The notes: generated from the letters alone by a model not told the origin. Numbered from the stretch's first letter, positions 18,021-26,781 are shown. The stretch is 64,000 nt of DNA from Desulfobacteraceae bacterium 4572_130 (GCA_002084425.1 NBLN01000007.1:1-64000), one strand, 5' to 3'. Numbers and translations are program-made.

Positions 18021-18037
18021 TCACAAAGGAAAAATTA

Positions 18038-18700
18038 ATGTCAAAAAAGAAAGACAAGGATTTAAAAACAAAAAATATGCATAAAAAAAATAAAAAAGGT
18101 GCGTTACGGGAAAATATTGAAGCTATTTTAATTGCTATAGTACTTGCTCTTTTTATTAGAGCTTTTTTTGTTCAAGCCTTTAAAATTCCATCTGGTTCCA
18201 TGAAAGACACTCTTCTTATTGGGGATCATATTCTTGTAAATAAATTTATATATGGGGTAAGAATCCCTTTTACTAATGGTGCAACTCTTTTTAAAGTTTC
18301 TAAGCCTGAAAGAAAAGATATTATTGTTTTTAAATATCCTGAAGATCCTGATAAAGATTTTATTAAAAGAGTTGTGGCAGTTGAGGGTGATATTATTGAA
18401 TTAAAAAATAAAAAAATATATTTAAATGGTAAACTTCAACATAATGAAAACTATACAATTCATACAGATCCCTTTGTAATGCCTGAAAAGTTTAGTAATA
18501 GAGATAATTTTGGACCTGTTACAGTACCTAAAAATTCTTTTTTTGTTATGGGAGATAATCGAGATAACAGCCATGACAGCAGGTTTTGGGGTTTTGTAGA
18601 TTTTCGGGAAGTCAAAGGAAAGGCATTTATTATATACTGGTCATGGAATAAAGAAAAATTTGGAGTAAGATGGAATAGAATAGGAGATTTGCTTCGATAA
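18038..18700 (+). CDS. lepB: Signal peptidase I
   Basis: Membrane-bound protease that removes signal peptides from exported proteins. The 220-residue protein has a basic cytoplasmic start, one membrane helix (IEAILIAIVLALFIRAFFVQAF), the catalytic serine in IPSGSMKDTL, the catalytic lysine in KDFIKRVVAVEGD and the box E motif GDNRDNSHDSRFWG. The single N-terminal helix and length are typical of Gram-negative Desulfobacterota enzymes. Start ATG 18038 after AAAGGA, 17 bases behind higA. Confidence 0.96.
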   Translation: MSKKKDKDLKTKNMHKKNKKGALRENIEAILIAIVLALFIRAFFVQAFKIPSGSMKDTLLIGDHILVNKFIYGVRIPFTNGATLFKVSKPERKDIIVFKYPEDPDKDFIKRVVAVEGDIIELKNKKIYLNGKLQHNENYTIHTDPFVMPEKFSNRDNFGPVTVPKNSFFVMGDNRDNSHDSRFWGFVDFREVKGKAFIIYWSWNKEKFGVRWNRIGDLLR

Positions 18701-18806
18701 AATCGTGTTATCAAGTGTTTAACAATCAGATTATACTGCATTGCTTTAAACTCCATAGAAACTGCTTGATTTTAAGAGTGATTGCATATTTTAGATGCAA
18801 CATATT

Positions 18807-19898
18807 TTAATGGCAGTTAATGGAAAAATAAGCAAAAATTGGAAGATGATCTGAATAGCCTTTGCCTAGATGCCTGCCTTTACCTTTTTTTGTCCTTTGC
18901 CAGCGATAAATACAATTTGCATTTTTCTTTTTATTCTTAAACAAATAGTCTTCCATAAATTTATCAAAGGAATTATCCACATAGGAAATTCCCTTATTAT
19001 CATAAAGCCCTTTAGCTAGAATAATATTATCTAGGGTATTTTTTTTTCTAAAAAAACAAGACCAGCGTTTTGATTTATTGATTTCAAGCCATAAATTATA
19101 CAAATACTCATTTTGTTTTTGTTTCCTTAGGATTTTTTCATTAACCATTTTAGAATTTTTACAGGTTTTAAGAATATGATTAATTCCTGTTATATTATTA
19201 GTATTGTTTAATTTTTTTGAATTTTTAAAAGTTTTATATTCATTATAATTTGAATTAAAATCTCCTAAAAGTATAAAATCACTTGTATTTTCAAGTTTGT
19301 TAATTTCTTTTTTTAAAGCTTTTGCATAATTTATTCTTAAAGATTCAGGACCCTTTTTAGATTTCCAGTGATTAATAAACAAAACAAGATGATTTTCATG
19401 GATATTAAGGGTGATTTTAAGAATATTTCTTGTTAATTTATTATTAACTTGTATTTCCTTTTTACTGATAATTGGAAATTTAGATAATACAGCACATTTA
19501 ACAGATGTTGGTTTAGAATCTGCAATTGCAACATAAGAATAGTTTATATTTAATTTTTTAAGTTTATGACCTAGAAAATCAAGTGCTTTTTTTGATTCAA
19601 TTTCCTGCAACGCAATAACATCAGCATTTAAATTTTTTATTACTTTGGCAATATTTGAAACTTTAATATCAAGCATATTTTTATTCCACCCATATTTTGT
19701 ATTGGGATGATATGCTTTATATTCATTTTTATTATAGTCAATATCAAAAAGATTTTCCACATTATAGGTTGCAATTTTAAAAGTTTTAATTTTTGCTGTT
19801 CTTGCTGTTGCTATGGTTGATGCAACAAAGCAAAGTAAAATAAATAAAATTAATATAAATATTATTTTTATCTTAAATTTAAATTCTATTTTATTCAT
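18807..19898 (-). CDS. Exported endonuclease/exonuclease/phosphatase-family protein
   Basis: Metal-dependent phosphodiesterase-fold protein (DNase I/EEP superfamily); substrate unknown. The 363 residues start with a hydrophobic signal or anchor (IIFILILFILLCFVAST), so the enzyme is probably periplasmic. EEP motifs are in order: KIATYNVENLFD, ALQEIESKKA, FINHWKSKKGPE, LLGDFNSNYNEYK and the C-terminal GYSDHLPIFAYF, so the catalytic Asn, Glu, Asp and His residues are present. It overlaps the upstream NRDE gene by 4 bases (ATGA), indicating co-translation. Confidence 0.87.
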   Translation of the reverse strand: MNKIEFKFKIKIIFILILFILLCFVASTIATARTAKIKTFKIATYNVENLFDIDYNKNEYKAYHPNTKYGWNKNMLDIKVSNIAKVIKNLNADVIALQEIESKKALDFLGHKLKKLNINYSYVAIADSKPTSVKCAVLSKFPIISKKEIQVNNKLTRNILKITLNIHENHLVLFINHWKSKKGPESLRINYAKALKKEINKLENTSDFILLGDFNSNYNEYKTFKNSKKLNNTNNITGINHILKTCKNSKMVNEKILRKQKQNEYLYNLWLEINKSKRWSCFFRKKNTLDNIILAKGLYDNKGISYVDNSFDKFMEDYLFKNKKKNANCIYRWQRTKKGKGRHLGKGYSDHLPIFAYFSINCH

Positions 19899-20653
19899 AT
19901 GAAAAATTTTTCATCTTTATATTTTAAATGATTTTCAGGATTATAGGTTCGTTCTATAATATCAATATTTCCATTTTTATGAATAAGCATAATAGTGGAT
20001 GACCTTGTTCCATAAATATCACTTTTAATAAACAAGGGAGATAAAATTCTTTCCCATTTAAGTCCTATTCCAGTATTAGGAAGTTTGGTATCATGTGCAA
20101 TAGTCCTGTTTCCAAGCATAGAAAAAATAGATTTATATGTAATATTTTCATTAATTATCTGGTGCAATGCTTTTTTGCCAAGTGTTATTTTGGGCCAAGG
20201 CGTGTTTAAAAATTTATTACTTATTCCATGTATTCCTATTTTTATTTTTTCAACTTTGTTTTTAAGATTTGAAAACCAGAATATAGAGTCTTTATCACCT
20301 AAAACAAGATTAAATCCATTGTAAATATCTGCCTTTTTTTTAAATTCATTAATATATAATTCAATTTTTTTAGTGGATTCAAGAAAATCAATAATGATTT
20401 CACCTCTTGAAGGAGCATTTGATTTAATAGAAAAAGGATCACGAAAGTTTGTAATTCCAGCAAATCTTTTATTTTTTTTATTAATTCCAAACCATGTTCC
20501 GCCTTGTTTAATATCTTTTCCAGCAAGAATATATGGTTTATTATGCCAAAAATTCATGGGTGCTGTTGGTCTTTGATAAAATTCATCCCTATTGGCAGCA
20601 AGAATAAAAGGATGTTTTTTTGAAACTTTATATGCAAAAAGAATTAAACACAT
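19895..20653 (-). CDS. NRDE (TANGO2-like) family protein
   Basis: Member of the NRDE/TANGO2 family; the bacterial role is unsettled, and the eukaryotic homologue is linked to heme or lipid handling. From ATG 20653 the product begins MCLILFAYK, with Cys2 in the position expected for an Ntn-hydrolase-like nucleophile, then AANRDEFYQRPT, GGTWFGINKK and GITNFRDP, the family hallmarks. An upstream ATG-like extension of 8 residues (to 20677) is rejected because the family starts with MC. It is followed with a 4-base overlap by the EEP gene. Upstream, at 20655-20715, sequence resembles the MITE interior. Confidence 0.88.
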   Translation of the reverse strand: MCLILFAYKVSKKHPFILAANRDEFYQRPTAPMNFWHNKPYILAGKDIKQGGTWFGINKKNKRFAGITNFRDPFSIKSNAPSRGEIIIDFLESTKKIELYINEFKKKADIYNGFNLVLGDKDSIFWFSNLKNKVEKIKIGIHGISNKFLNTPWPKITLGKKALHQIINENITYKSIFSMLGNRTIAHDTKLPNTGIGLKWERILSPLFIKSDIYGTRSSTIMLIHKNGNIDIIERTYNPENHLKYKDEKFFI

Positions 20654-20795
20654 ATTAAAGCCTTTGCAAAAACGCATTTTTTATAAAATTTTTTAAAAAA
20701 CATAAAATATTTTTTTTGTGTGTTTTAGTGTTCATGAATATAGTTTATAATTGTATATATAGATATTTAAAAAAATAAAAGGAGAAAAATTAAAC

Positions 20796-21179
20796 ATGTT
20801 TCAAAATATTATGCTGGTTGGTTTTGGAGGATTTATTGGAAGCATATCTAGATATTTAGTGGTAACATGGGTTCAAGATGTTTTTAAAACAAATTCTTTT
20901 CCTTTTGGAACTTTAATTGTCAATATAATAGGCTGTTTTGTTATTGGAATAGCAGGGGGTTGGGCTCAAAATTTTCAAGGCATTAGTTCTGATACTCGAT
21001 TGTTTTTATTTTTGGGAATACTTGGAGGGTTTACTACTTTTTCAGCTTTTGGTTATGAAACTATAACTTTAATATATAATAAAAATTTATTTTTTGCGTT
21101 TATTAATGTTTTTATGCATTTAGTTTTTGGTTTTGGAGCAGTTTTACTTGGATTTAATTTTTCAAAAATACTTGGCTAG
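20796..21179 (+). CDS. crcB: Fluoride ion channel CrcB
   Basis: Small four-helix membrane protein (127 residues) that expels fluoride as a dual-topology dimer. Conserved features: GFGGFIGSISRYLV, the NIIGCFVIGIAGGW helix with its key Asn, and GFLGGFTTFSAFGYET with the Phe-box and sodium-site residues. Start ATG 20796 after AAAGGAG. No fluoride riboswitch was recognised in the 140-base leader. Confidence 0.95.
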   Translation: MFQNIMLVGFGGFIGSISRYLVVTWVQDVFKTNSFPFGTLIVNIIGCFVIGIAGGWAQNFQGISSDTRLFLFLGILGGFTTFSAFGYETITLIYNKNLFFAFINVFMHLVFGFGAVLLGFNFSKILG

Positions 21180-21264
21180 TAAATTTATTGTCTGATCTGG
21201 TTGTAACTATTTATGGTTATATTTATTTTTTTTTCTGGATGTTTGTGTTGTTTGCATCTTTGTC

Positions 21265-21290
21265 CCTTGAGCTTGTCGAAAGGCAGCTAA
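21265..21290. repeat. GAGCTTGTCGAA dispersed repeat
   Basis: The intergenic sequence contains CCTTGAGCTTGTCGAAAGG, the complement of the motif CTTTCGACAAGCTCAAGG. Related copies occur at about 25424-25450 and several times within 26579-26712. Such motifs are widespread in intergenic DNA of many bacteria; function unknown. Confidence 0.55.
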
Positions 21291-21428
21291 AATAATTTTA
21301 ATATCCCCCTTTCTTTTTTACATATTTTTACAATCGCAAAAAACATTTGGCTTTATATTTTTACATATGTAAAAGTTTGTAAAAAAATAAATTTTATAAT
21401 GGCACTAAAATTATGGGAGGAAAAATAT

Positions 21429-21794
21429 ATGACTGGCTTAAATTACATTCACAAAGCTTTTCAGGTTTTACAAAATTATAAAGAACTTGGTGCAACTGAT
21501 TTTAGAAACTTAAATATTATTATTCCCTTGCTTGATTTTAATGGGTTTATAAATAAAAAAGATTTAATTAATAATTTATTTAAAAACAGTAAAAATCCTG
21601 ATGGAGCTTATAGAAATTTTTTATTTAGACTTCAATCAGGGATAGAAAATGCAATAGAGGTAGCAAACAAACAAAATAAAGAAAATGATGCTGAATTATT
21701 AATGTCCATTAAAATTATTAAAATCAGTAAAACAAAAGCATCTCATGCTTGTGTACAATTTATAGCTGATAATATGATCCTGAAAATTTTATAG
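21429..21794 (+). CDS. Small protein, probable displaced N-terminal domain of the TIR-NACHT protein
   Basis: 121 residues from ATG 21429, preceded by a strong GGGAGG. The product is helical in appearance (YIHKAFQVLQNYKELG, FINKKDLINNLFKNS, GIENAIEVANKQNKEND) with no recognised family. After FIADN the frame ends MILKIL-stop, but the plus-two frame reads YDPENFIESKVVDFTK straight into the methionine of the TIR protein at 21821 without a stop, and that methionine has no Shine-Dalgarno sequence. This suggests one original protein with an N-terminal adaptor-like domain of about 135 residues, split by a one-base deletion near 21770. It may alternatively be a true small partner translated by coupling. 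Confidence 0.6.
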   Translation: MTGLNYIHKAFQVLQNYKELGATDFRNLNIIIPLLDFNGFINKKDLINNLFKNSKNPDGAYRNFLFRLQSGIENAIEVANKQNKENDAELLMSIKIIKISKTKASHACVQFIADNMILKIL

Positions 21795-21820
21795 AAAGTA
21801 AAGTTGTTGATTTCACTAAA

Positions 21821-24800
21821 ATGCCTAAAGATAATGCAATTAAATTATTTATTAGTTATGCTTCAAATGACAAATTTATTGTTCAGGCATTTAAAAATCG
21901 TTTTAATAAATATTGTGAAAAAAATAAAAACAAAAAAATTTCTATAATTCACTGGTCAATGGATGATTTAATTGTTGGAGATAATTTTGATTATAAAATA
22001 AAAGAATCTTTAAAAAGTTCAAATTATGGACTTGCTTTAATTTCTGAGGCTTTTTTTGATAGTCCCTATATCACTGATGTTGAACTTAAATATTTATTAA
22101 AACAAAAAAAACTTTTACCAATTGGACTTGAAAGTAAAATTAAAGGTAAAAATGTTGATATTAAAAAATTTCGCAAATCCATTATAAAAAAATATCCCAA
22201 CAAATCAAAAATTAAAAAACTTTTTGAAACACAAATTTTTTATCTTAAAGATAGAAAAGGTGATTTTTATTCAGATTGTGATGAAAACGCTCAGGATTTA
22301 TTTATAAGAAATTTATATATAGATATTCAAAAAGCTGTTTTACAAATAAAAATCAAACAAGAGAACCAGATAAAAAAGCAAAAAGAGAAACAATGTCGCA
22401 TAAAAGGCATACACGCTACTAGCAGAGCATCAGACTATGATAAAAATGAATTTATCAAAACTAAAGGCGAACTTGATTTAGTTAATTCTGAATTACATAA
22501 AAATATAATAAAACGTGCTAACCTTGAGGAATTAGGAAGAATTACTCAGTATGATGCTTTGGACGATATGTTTAACTGGCTTAAATATAAAAAATCAGGT
22601 TTATATGCTCTTTTAGGTGATTATGGCATGGGAAAAACCTTTACTTGTCGTATGTTTGCTCTTGAATTGGAAAAAAAATGTAAAAAAGATTTAAGTTTAC
22701 CAAAACCTGTTTATATGGATTTAAGAGATATTTCAACTTTTGTAAAACATAAAGATATAACAAGACAGCCTAATTTAGAAGAAATGATTGAAGATATAAT
22801 CAGATTTGTTTCAAATGCTGAGGATTATTCTGCAAAAGATATAATTTCTGCATCACAAAAAGGCAAACAAGTTATTATTTTTGATGGGCTTGATGAAAAA
22901 TTGGTTTATTATACAAAAGATATGCGAAGTCAGTTTTTAAGACAATTGTTAAAAATATTTCCTCAAGAAGAAACCTCAAATATCGTTAAAATTATAATTT
23001 CCTGCCGTACCCATCATTTTGAAAGCATAATAGAACTAAATAGTTTTTTATTGGGATTTCAAAGAAGCGGCATAAAAGGTATAAATTATAGAGCATTAAA
23101 TCTTTTGCCTTTTTCTTTAACTCAAGTTTTATCTTTGCTTACTAAATTATTTGGAAAAAATGATGCAAATAATATTTTTTCCTTTATTAAAAATGAAAAA
23201 TATCTAAAAGACCTTGCAAAACGGCCTCTTATGCTAAAACAATTATCAAGTACTTTACCTGAATTAAAAAAACAAAAAGATAAAGATATTTCAATAAATT
23301 CTGCAAGTTTTTATAAGGCTTTAATAAATGATAATATTAATCGTGATCAAGAAAAACATATTTTAAAGCCCCGTCATAAAAAAAAGCTTTTAATGGAATT
23401 ATCTGCAAGTTTATGGAAGGATTCTTCTCAAATATGGAAAATAGATGATTTAAATGACTGGTTTCAAAATTGGTTAAACAGTGATGATACATTATATAAA
23501 CAATATAGTAATCAAGAAAGCGATGTACTAGAACGGGATTTACGAAATTCCACTTTACTTGTGCGTTTTGGAGATAATGATTTTGGTTTTTCTCACAGTT
23601 CTATACAAGAGTATTTTTTAAGTAAATGGCTTTTACAAAAATGGCAAAAACATTCTAATTTTAAATTAAACAATTCAATTTCTAATTTAACTAAGCAATT
23701 TGTCATAGATAATATTGAATTTTTAAGTCAAAAAGAGCTTATAAAACTAAATAAAGGAATAGAAAATATCTTTGCAAAAAAATATTCGAGTGAATCAGAA
23801 TTAGCTATTGATATAATAACACAAATGGCAAAATTAAATATTAAAACTCCAATGTTTGAAAAAATTGATTTAACTAATGCAAAATTGCAAAATATAAAAA
23901 TACAAGGACTTAATTGTAAAAATCTTATTTTAAATAATACAAATTTATTTAACAGCAAATGGAAGAATTGCATATTTAATGAATTAGAAATTAATAATGC
24001 TGATTTAAGTGAAAGTTTATGGGAAAAATGCTTTTGGCATCAAGTTAATATAAATAAAATTCCCTTAAAGCTTTTAAATAATTTAACTTTTGTTCAATGC
24101 AATATTCCAGATGATATTAATAAATCATATTTAAAAACCTGGCATTATATACCTTTTAACTCTAAATTTAATCGTAAAATTACAAATGAATTTTTTACTT
24201 GTAATGATTTTCAAGTTAGCAGTTTCAACTTTGTTGATGCTTGTGCTTTTAGTCCAGATGGAAAATATATTATTTCAGGCTCAGGTGATAAAATTTTAAA
24301 ACTTTGGGATTTAAAAGGAAATTATATTAAGAATTTTAAGGGACAGTCAGATATTGTTTTCAGTTGCAATTTCAGCTCTAACGGAAAACATATTATTTCA
24401 GGATCAGATGATGGAACTTTAAAGCTCTGGGATTTAAATGGAAACATCCTTAAAACTTTTAAGGGACATTCAGATTTAGTTAGCACTTGCGGTTTCAGCC
24501 CTAATGGAAAATATATTATTTCAGGCTCAGATGATCAAACTTTAAAACTCTGGGATTTAAATGGAAATATTCTTAAAATTTTTAAAGGACATTCAGGTTG
24601 GGTTAGAACTTGCGGATTCAGCCCAAATGGAAAATATATTATATCAGGATCATCTGATCAAACTTTAAAATTTTGGGATTTAAATGGAAACATCCTTAAA
24701 ACTTTTAAAGGGCATTTAGGTTTTGTTTATTGTTGCGATTTCAGCCCTGATGGAAAACATATTATTTCAGGATCAGATGATGGAACTTTAAAGCTCTGGG

Positions 24801-25252
24801 ATTTAAATGGAAACATCCTTAAAACTTTTAAAGGGCATTCAGGTTTTGTTTTAAGTTGTAGGTTCAGCCCAGATGGAAAACATATTATTTCAGGCTCATT
24901 AGATCAAATTTTAAAGCTCTGGGATTTAAAGGGAAATATCCTTAAAACTTTTAAGGGACATTCAAGGTTTGTTGGGACTTGTTCGTTTAGCCTAGATGGA
25001 AAATATATTATTTCAGGATCAGATGATTCAACCATAAGAATCTGGGAAGTAAATACAACAGACACAAAGTTTATATATAGCAGTTTTCAAGAACAATGGT
25101 ATTCCATTGAGTTTGAAAAAAATAAATTAAAAAAAATTAAAGGTACAGAACTTTCATGGAAAATGGCAAGGTTTAAACAGAATAGAAAATCATATTTTTT
25201 TGATGATTTTAAATGCTTTGAATATCATCCAAGTAAACAAATTTCAAAATAA
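21821..25252 (+). CDS. TIR-NACHT-pentapeptide-WD40 STAND protein (NLR-like)
   Basis: 1143-residue signalling NTPase of the kind used in bacterial anti-phage immunity and programmed death. Order: TIR domain (about 1-130; LFISYASNDKF, SPYITDVELKYLL with candidate catalytic E88); NACHT/STAND NTPase (Walker A GDYGMGKT at about 266, Walker B VIIFDGLDE at about 351, then PLMLKQLSSTL); a short pentapeptide-like stretch (about 683-730, LTNAKLQ, ADLSES); and seven WD40 blades (about 805-1079), enough for one beta-propeller. The known logic of such proteins is propeller sensing, NTPase oligomerisation and TIR cleavage of NAD; that is inferred here. Base use matches the host. The upstream small ORF is probably its N-terminus. 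Confidence 0.9.
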   Translation: MPKDNAIKLFISYASNDKFIVQAFKNRFNKYCEKNKNKKISIIHWSMDDLIVGDNFDYKIKESLKSSNYGLALISEAFFDSPYITDVELKYLLKQKKLLPIGLESKIKGKNVDIKKFRKSIIKKYPNKSKIKKLFETQIFYLKDRKGDFYSDCDENAQDLFIRNLYIDIQKAVLQIKIKQENQIKKQKEKQCRIKGIHATSRASDYDKNEFIKTKGELDLVNSELHKNIIKRANLEELGRITQYDALDDMFNWLKYKKSGLYALLGDYGMGKTFTCRMFALELEKKCKKDLSLPKPVYMDLRDISTFVKHKDITRQPNLEEMIEDIIRFVSNAEDYSAKDIISASQKGKQVIIFDGLDEKLVYYTKDMRSQFLRQLLKIFPQEETSNIVKIIISCRTHHFESIIELNSFLLGFQRSGIKGINYRALNLLPFSLTQVLSLLTKLFGKNDANNIFSFIKNEKYLKDLAKRPLMLKQLSSTLPELKKQKDKDISINSASFYKALINDNINRDQEKHILKPRHKKKLLMELSASLWKDSSQIWKIDDLNDWFQNWLNSDDTLYKQYSNQESDVLERDLRNSTLLVRFGDNDFGFSHSSIQEYFLSKWLLQKWQKHSNFKLNNSISNLTKQFVIDNIEFLSQKELIKLNKGIENIFAKKYSSESELAIDIITQMAKLNIKTPMFEKIDLTNAKLQNIKIQGLNCKNLILNNTNLFNSKWKNCIFNELEINNADLSESLWEKCFWHQVNINKIPLKLLNNLTFVQCNIPDDINKSYLKTWHYIPFNSKFNRKITNEFFTCNDFQVSSFNFVDACAFSPDGKYIISGSGDKILKLWDLKGNYIKNFKGQSDIVFSCNFSSNGKHIISGSDDGTLKLWDLNGNILKTFKGHSDLVSTCGFSPNGKYIISGSDDQTLKLWDLNGNILKIFKGHSGWVRTCGFSPNGKYIISGSSDQTLKFWDLNGNILKTFKGHLGFVYCCDFSPDGKHIISGSDDGTLKLWDLNGNILKTFKGHSGFVLSCRFSPDGKHIISGSLDQILKLWDLKGNILKTFKGHSRFVGTCSFSLDGKYIISGSDDSTIRIWEVNTTDTKFIYSSFQEQWYSIEFEKNKLKKIKGTELSWKMARFKQNRKSYFFDDFKCFEYHPSKQISK
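24233..25057 (+). repeat. Seven in-frame 123-bp WD40 repeats
   Basis: The WD40 part is built from seven units with an exact 123-base (41-codon) period where measured (GGAAAA at 24260, 24383 and 24506). Units 2 and 5 are nearly identical in nucleotides over long stretches (for example GATCAGATGATGGAACTTTA). Differences concentrate in the few codons after GHS and at the residue before FSP. This indicates recent amplification or gene conversion of blades. Confidence 0.85.
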
Positions 25253-25511
25253 CTGGTATAAGGCAGACCTCAATTATTAGTCTAATCTTAACAAAAAATG
25301 AAATACTTATAAAATTTAATAATATATGAATTTTTATTTTATTATGTATTAAATCAAGAAGTTATAAAAAATTTTTTTTTATATTTTAACCACGAAAATC
25401 ATGAAATTTCACGAAAAAAAACAACATTTCGATAAGCTCAATGACCGTGTTTTTTTTATGGTTTTTAATTTTTTCCTTAAATTTTAAGTTTATAACTTAC
25501 AAGGATTAACA
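25253..25511. repeat. Intergenic repeat fragments after the TIR-NACHT gene
   Basis: Three repeat types are stacked here: an inverted, degraded copy of the TCTGCCTTA element (TAAGGCAGACC near 25260), an ACCACGAAAATCATGAAATTTCACG stretch near 25390 of the CACGAAAAACACGAA type (also near 26730, 39340 and 44625), and TTTCGATAAGCTCAATGA near 25428. No gene is seen. Confidence 0.45.
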
Positions 25512-26117
25512 ATGGAAAAAAATGCTGAATTTTTCAATGAAAGATATAAATCAAAAAATATCCCTTGGGATCTTGGAAAAGTTGATTCCAGTCTTATTAA
25601 AATTGTTACTCAAAATAAAATAAAACCTTGTAAAGCTCTGGAAATTGGCTGTGGAACAGGAGATAATGCTATCTGGCTTGGATCCCAGGGATTTAAAGTA
25701 ATAGCAACAGATTTTTCTGATCTTGCTGTTAAAAAAGCAAAGGAAAAATCTAAAACAAAAAATGTAAAAATTGAATTTGTTGTTAATGATTTTTTAAAAA
25801 CAAGTTTTAAAAAAGATTTTTTTGAATTTGTCTTTGACAGGGGCTGTTTTCATTCATTTGATTCTTATGATGACAGAAAAAAAATTGCTGAAAATATAAG
25901 TTCTCATATGAAAAAAAATGGATTTTGGCTTAGCTTTATGGGAAATAAAGATGAAAAGCGAAAAAAAGGTGAAATGGGTCCTCCACAGCGAAGTGCAGAA
26001 GACATTATTACAGCAGTTGAACCTTTTTTTAAAATTATATTTCTTGTTTCAGATTATTTTGATTCAAAAAGGGAAAAACCTCCAAAGGCATGGATTTGTC
26101 TTATGCAGAAAAGATAG
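25512..26117 (+). CDS. SAM-dependent methyltransferase
   Basis: 201-residue class I methyltransferase. S-adenosylmethionine-binding motif I is ALEIGCGTGDNAIWLG (about residue 41), followed by the acidic end of beta-2 (VIATDFSDLAVKKAK) and motif EFVFDRGCFHSF. The N-terminal FFNERYKSKNIPWDLGKVD and the FDRG motif resemble the thiopurine/TehB-like methyltransferase group, which often acts on small thiols, tellurite or halides. The substrate cannot be read. Start ATG 25512 follows AAGGATTAAC. It stands alone between repeat blocks. Confidence 0.88.
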   Translation: MEKNAEFFNERYKSKNIPWDLGKVDSSLIKIVTQNKIKPCKALEIGCGTGDNAIWLGSQGFKVIATDFSDLAVKKAKEKSKTKNVKIEFVVNDFLKTSFKKDFFEFVFDRGCFHSFDSYDDRKKIAENISSHMKKNGFWLSFMGNKDEKRKKGEMGPPQRSAEDIITAVEPFFKIIFLVSDYFDSKREKPPKAWICLMQKR

Positions 26118-26128
26118 AGTGGGAGAAA

Positions 26129-26540
26129 TTTCAAGTTATGACGCTGGAGCGTCTATATATGGCATTGCTACGCTGGAGCGTAGCAATGAGAGAAGGTGCT
26201 GGAGGGTAGTAATGAGAATTCTTTTATATTTTATTTTATTAGTGTTTTTTTATAGAAAATGCGTTTGTTCTAAAAGTTTCAAGTTATAATGCTGGAGTGT
26301 TTATATATACATTGCCACGCTGGAGCGTAGCAATGAGAGAAGGTGCTGGAGCGTAGCAATAAGAATTCTTGTTTATTTTATTTTCTTAGTGTTTTTTATA
26401 AAAAGATGTGTTGGTTGTAAAAGTTTCAAGTTATAACGCTGGAGTGTCTGTATATACATTGCCACGCTGGAGCGTAGCAATGAGAGAAGATGCTAGTGTC
26501 TAGCAATGAGAGAAGATGCTGGAGCCTAGCAATGAGAGTT
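26129..26540. repeat. Tandem 148-bp unit (about three copies) with nested 26-bp palindromes
   Basis: Copies begin with TTTCAAGTTAT at 26129, 26277 and 26424, giving spacings of 148 and 147. Each contains the palindrome at 26163-26188, 26310-26335 and 26457-26482; the first has perfect 12-nt arms (CATTGCTACGCT and AGCGTAGCAATG) around GG. Each palindrome is followed by one or more half-units GAGAGAAGGTGCTGGAG, and further decayed half-units continue to about 26540. Copy 2 and 3 arms have one mismatch (CATTGCCACGCT). Confidence 0.88.
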
Positions 26541-26578
26541 TTTTGTCTGTTTTATATTTATATTTTTTGGTTTGCCTT

Positions 26579-26712
26579 TCGCCCTTTGACAAGCTCAGGG
26601 AACTTGGAACACCTTTTAACAAGATCAGGGGACATGGGACGCGCCCTTCGACAAGATCAGGGGACAGTACTTCAACAAGATTAGGGAATAACACGGTCAT
26701 TGAGCTTGTCGA
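26579..26712. repeat. Cluster of TTCGACAAGCTCAGGG repeats
   Basis: At least five related units occur in one orientation or inverted: TTTGACAAGCTCAGGGAAC, TTTTAACAAGATCAGGGGAC, CTTCGACAAGATCAGGGGAC, CTTCAACAAGATTAGGG and TGAGCTTGTCGAAATG. The last is inverted relative to the rest, so the cluster ends in a potential long hairpin. Confidence 0.7.
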
Positions 26713-26781
26713 AATGTTATTTTTTTTGTGTGTTTTCGTGTGTTTTCGTGTTTTTCGTGGTTATAGTTTTTTTTTTATAGT

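Larger units (their letters stand above)
26118..26781. other. Repeat-rich region without genes
   Basis: About 660 bases with no supported gene. The left half is the 148-bp triplicated block with embedded palindromes (separate entry). The middle, 26579-26712, is a run of TTCGACAAGCTCAGGG-type units. The right end, 26720-26770, has TTTTCGTG repeats. Open frames here (for example 26490-26684 on both strands) are artefacts of repeats. Confidence 0.75.

Noticed and set aside
20680-20795. Fluoride riboswitch upstream of crcB
   Set aside because: The leader is nearly pure A+T and the conserved GGxGAUGG/UUCGCC core was not found.
26129-26540. CRISPR array
   Set aside because: The regular 148-bp spacing comes from duplicated whole units; the DNA between palindromes is repeated rather than unique, and no cas genes are present.
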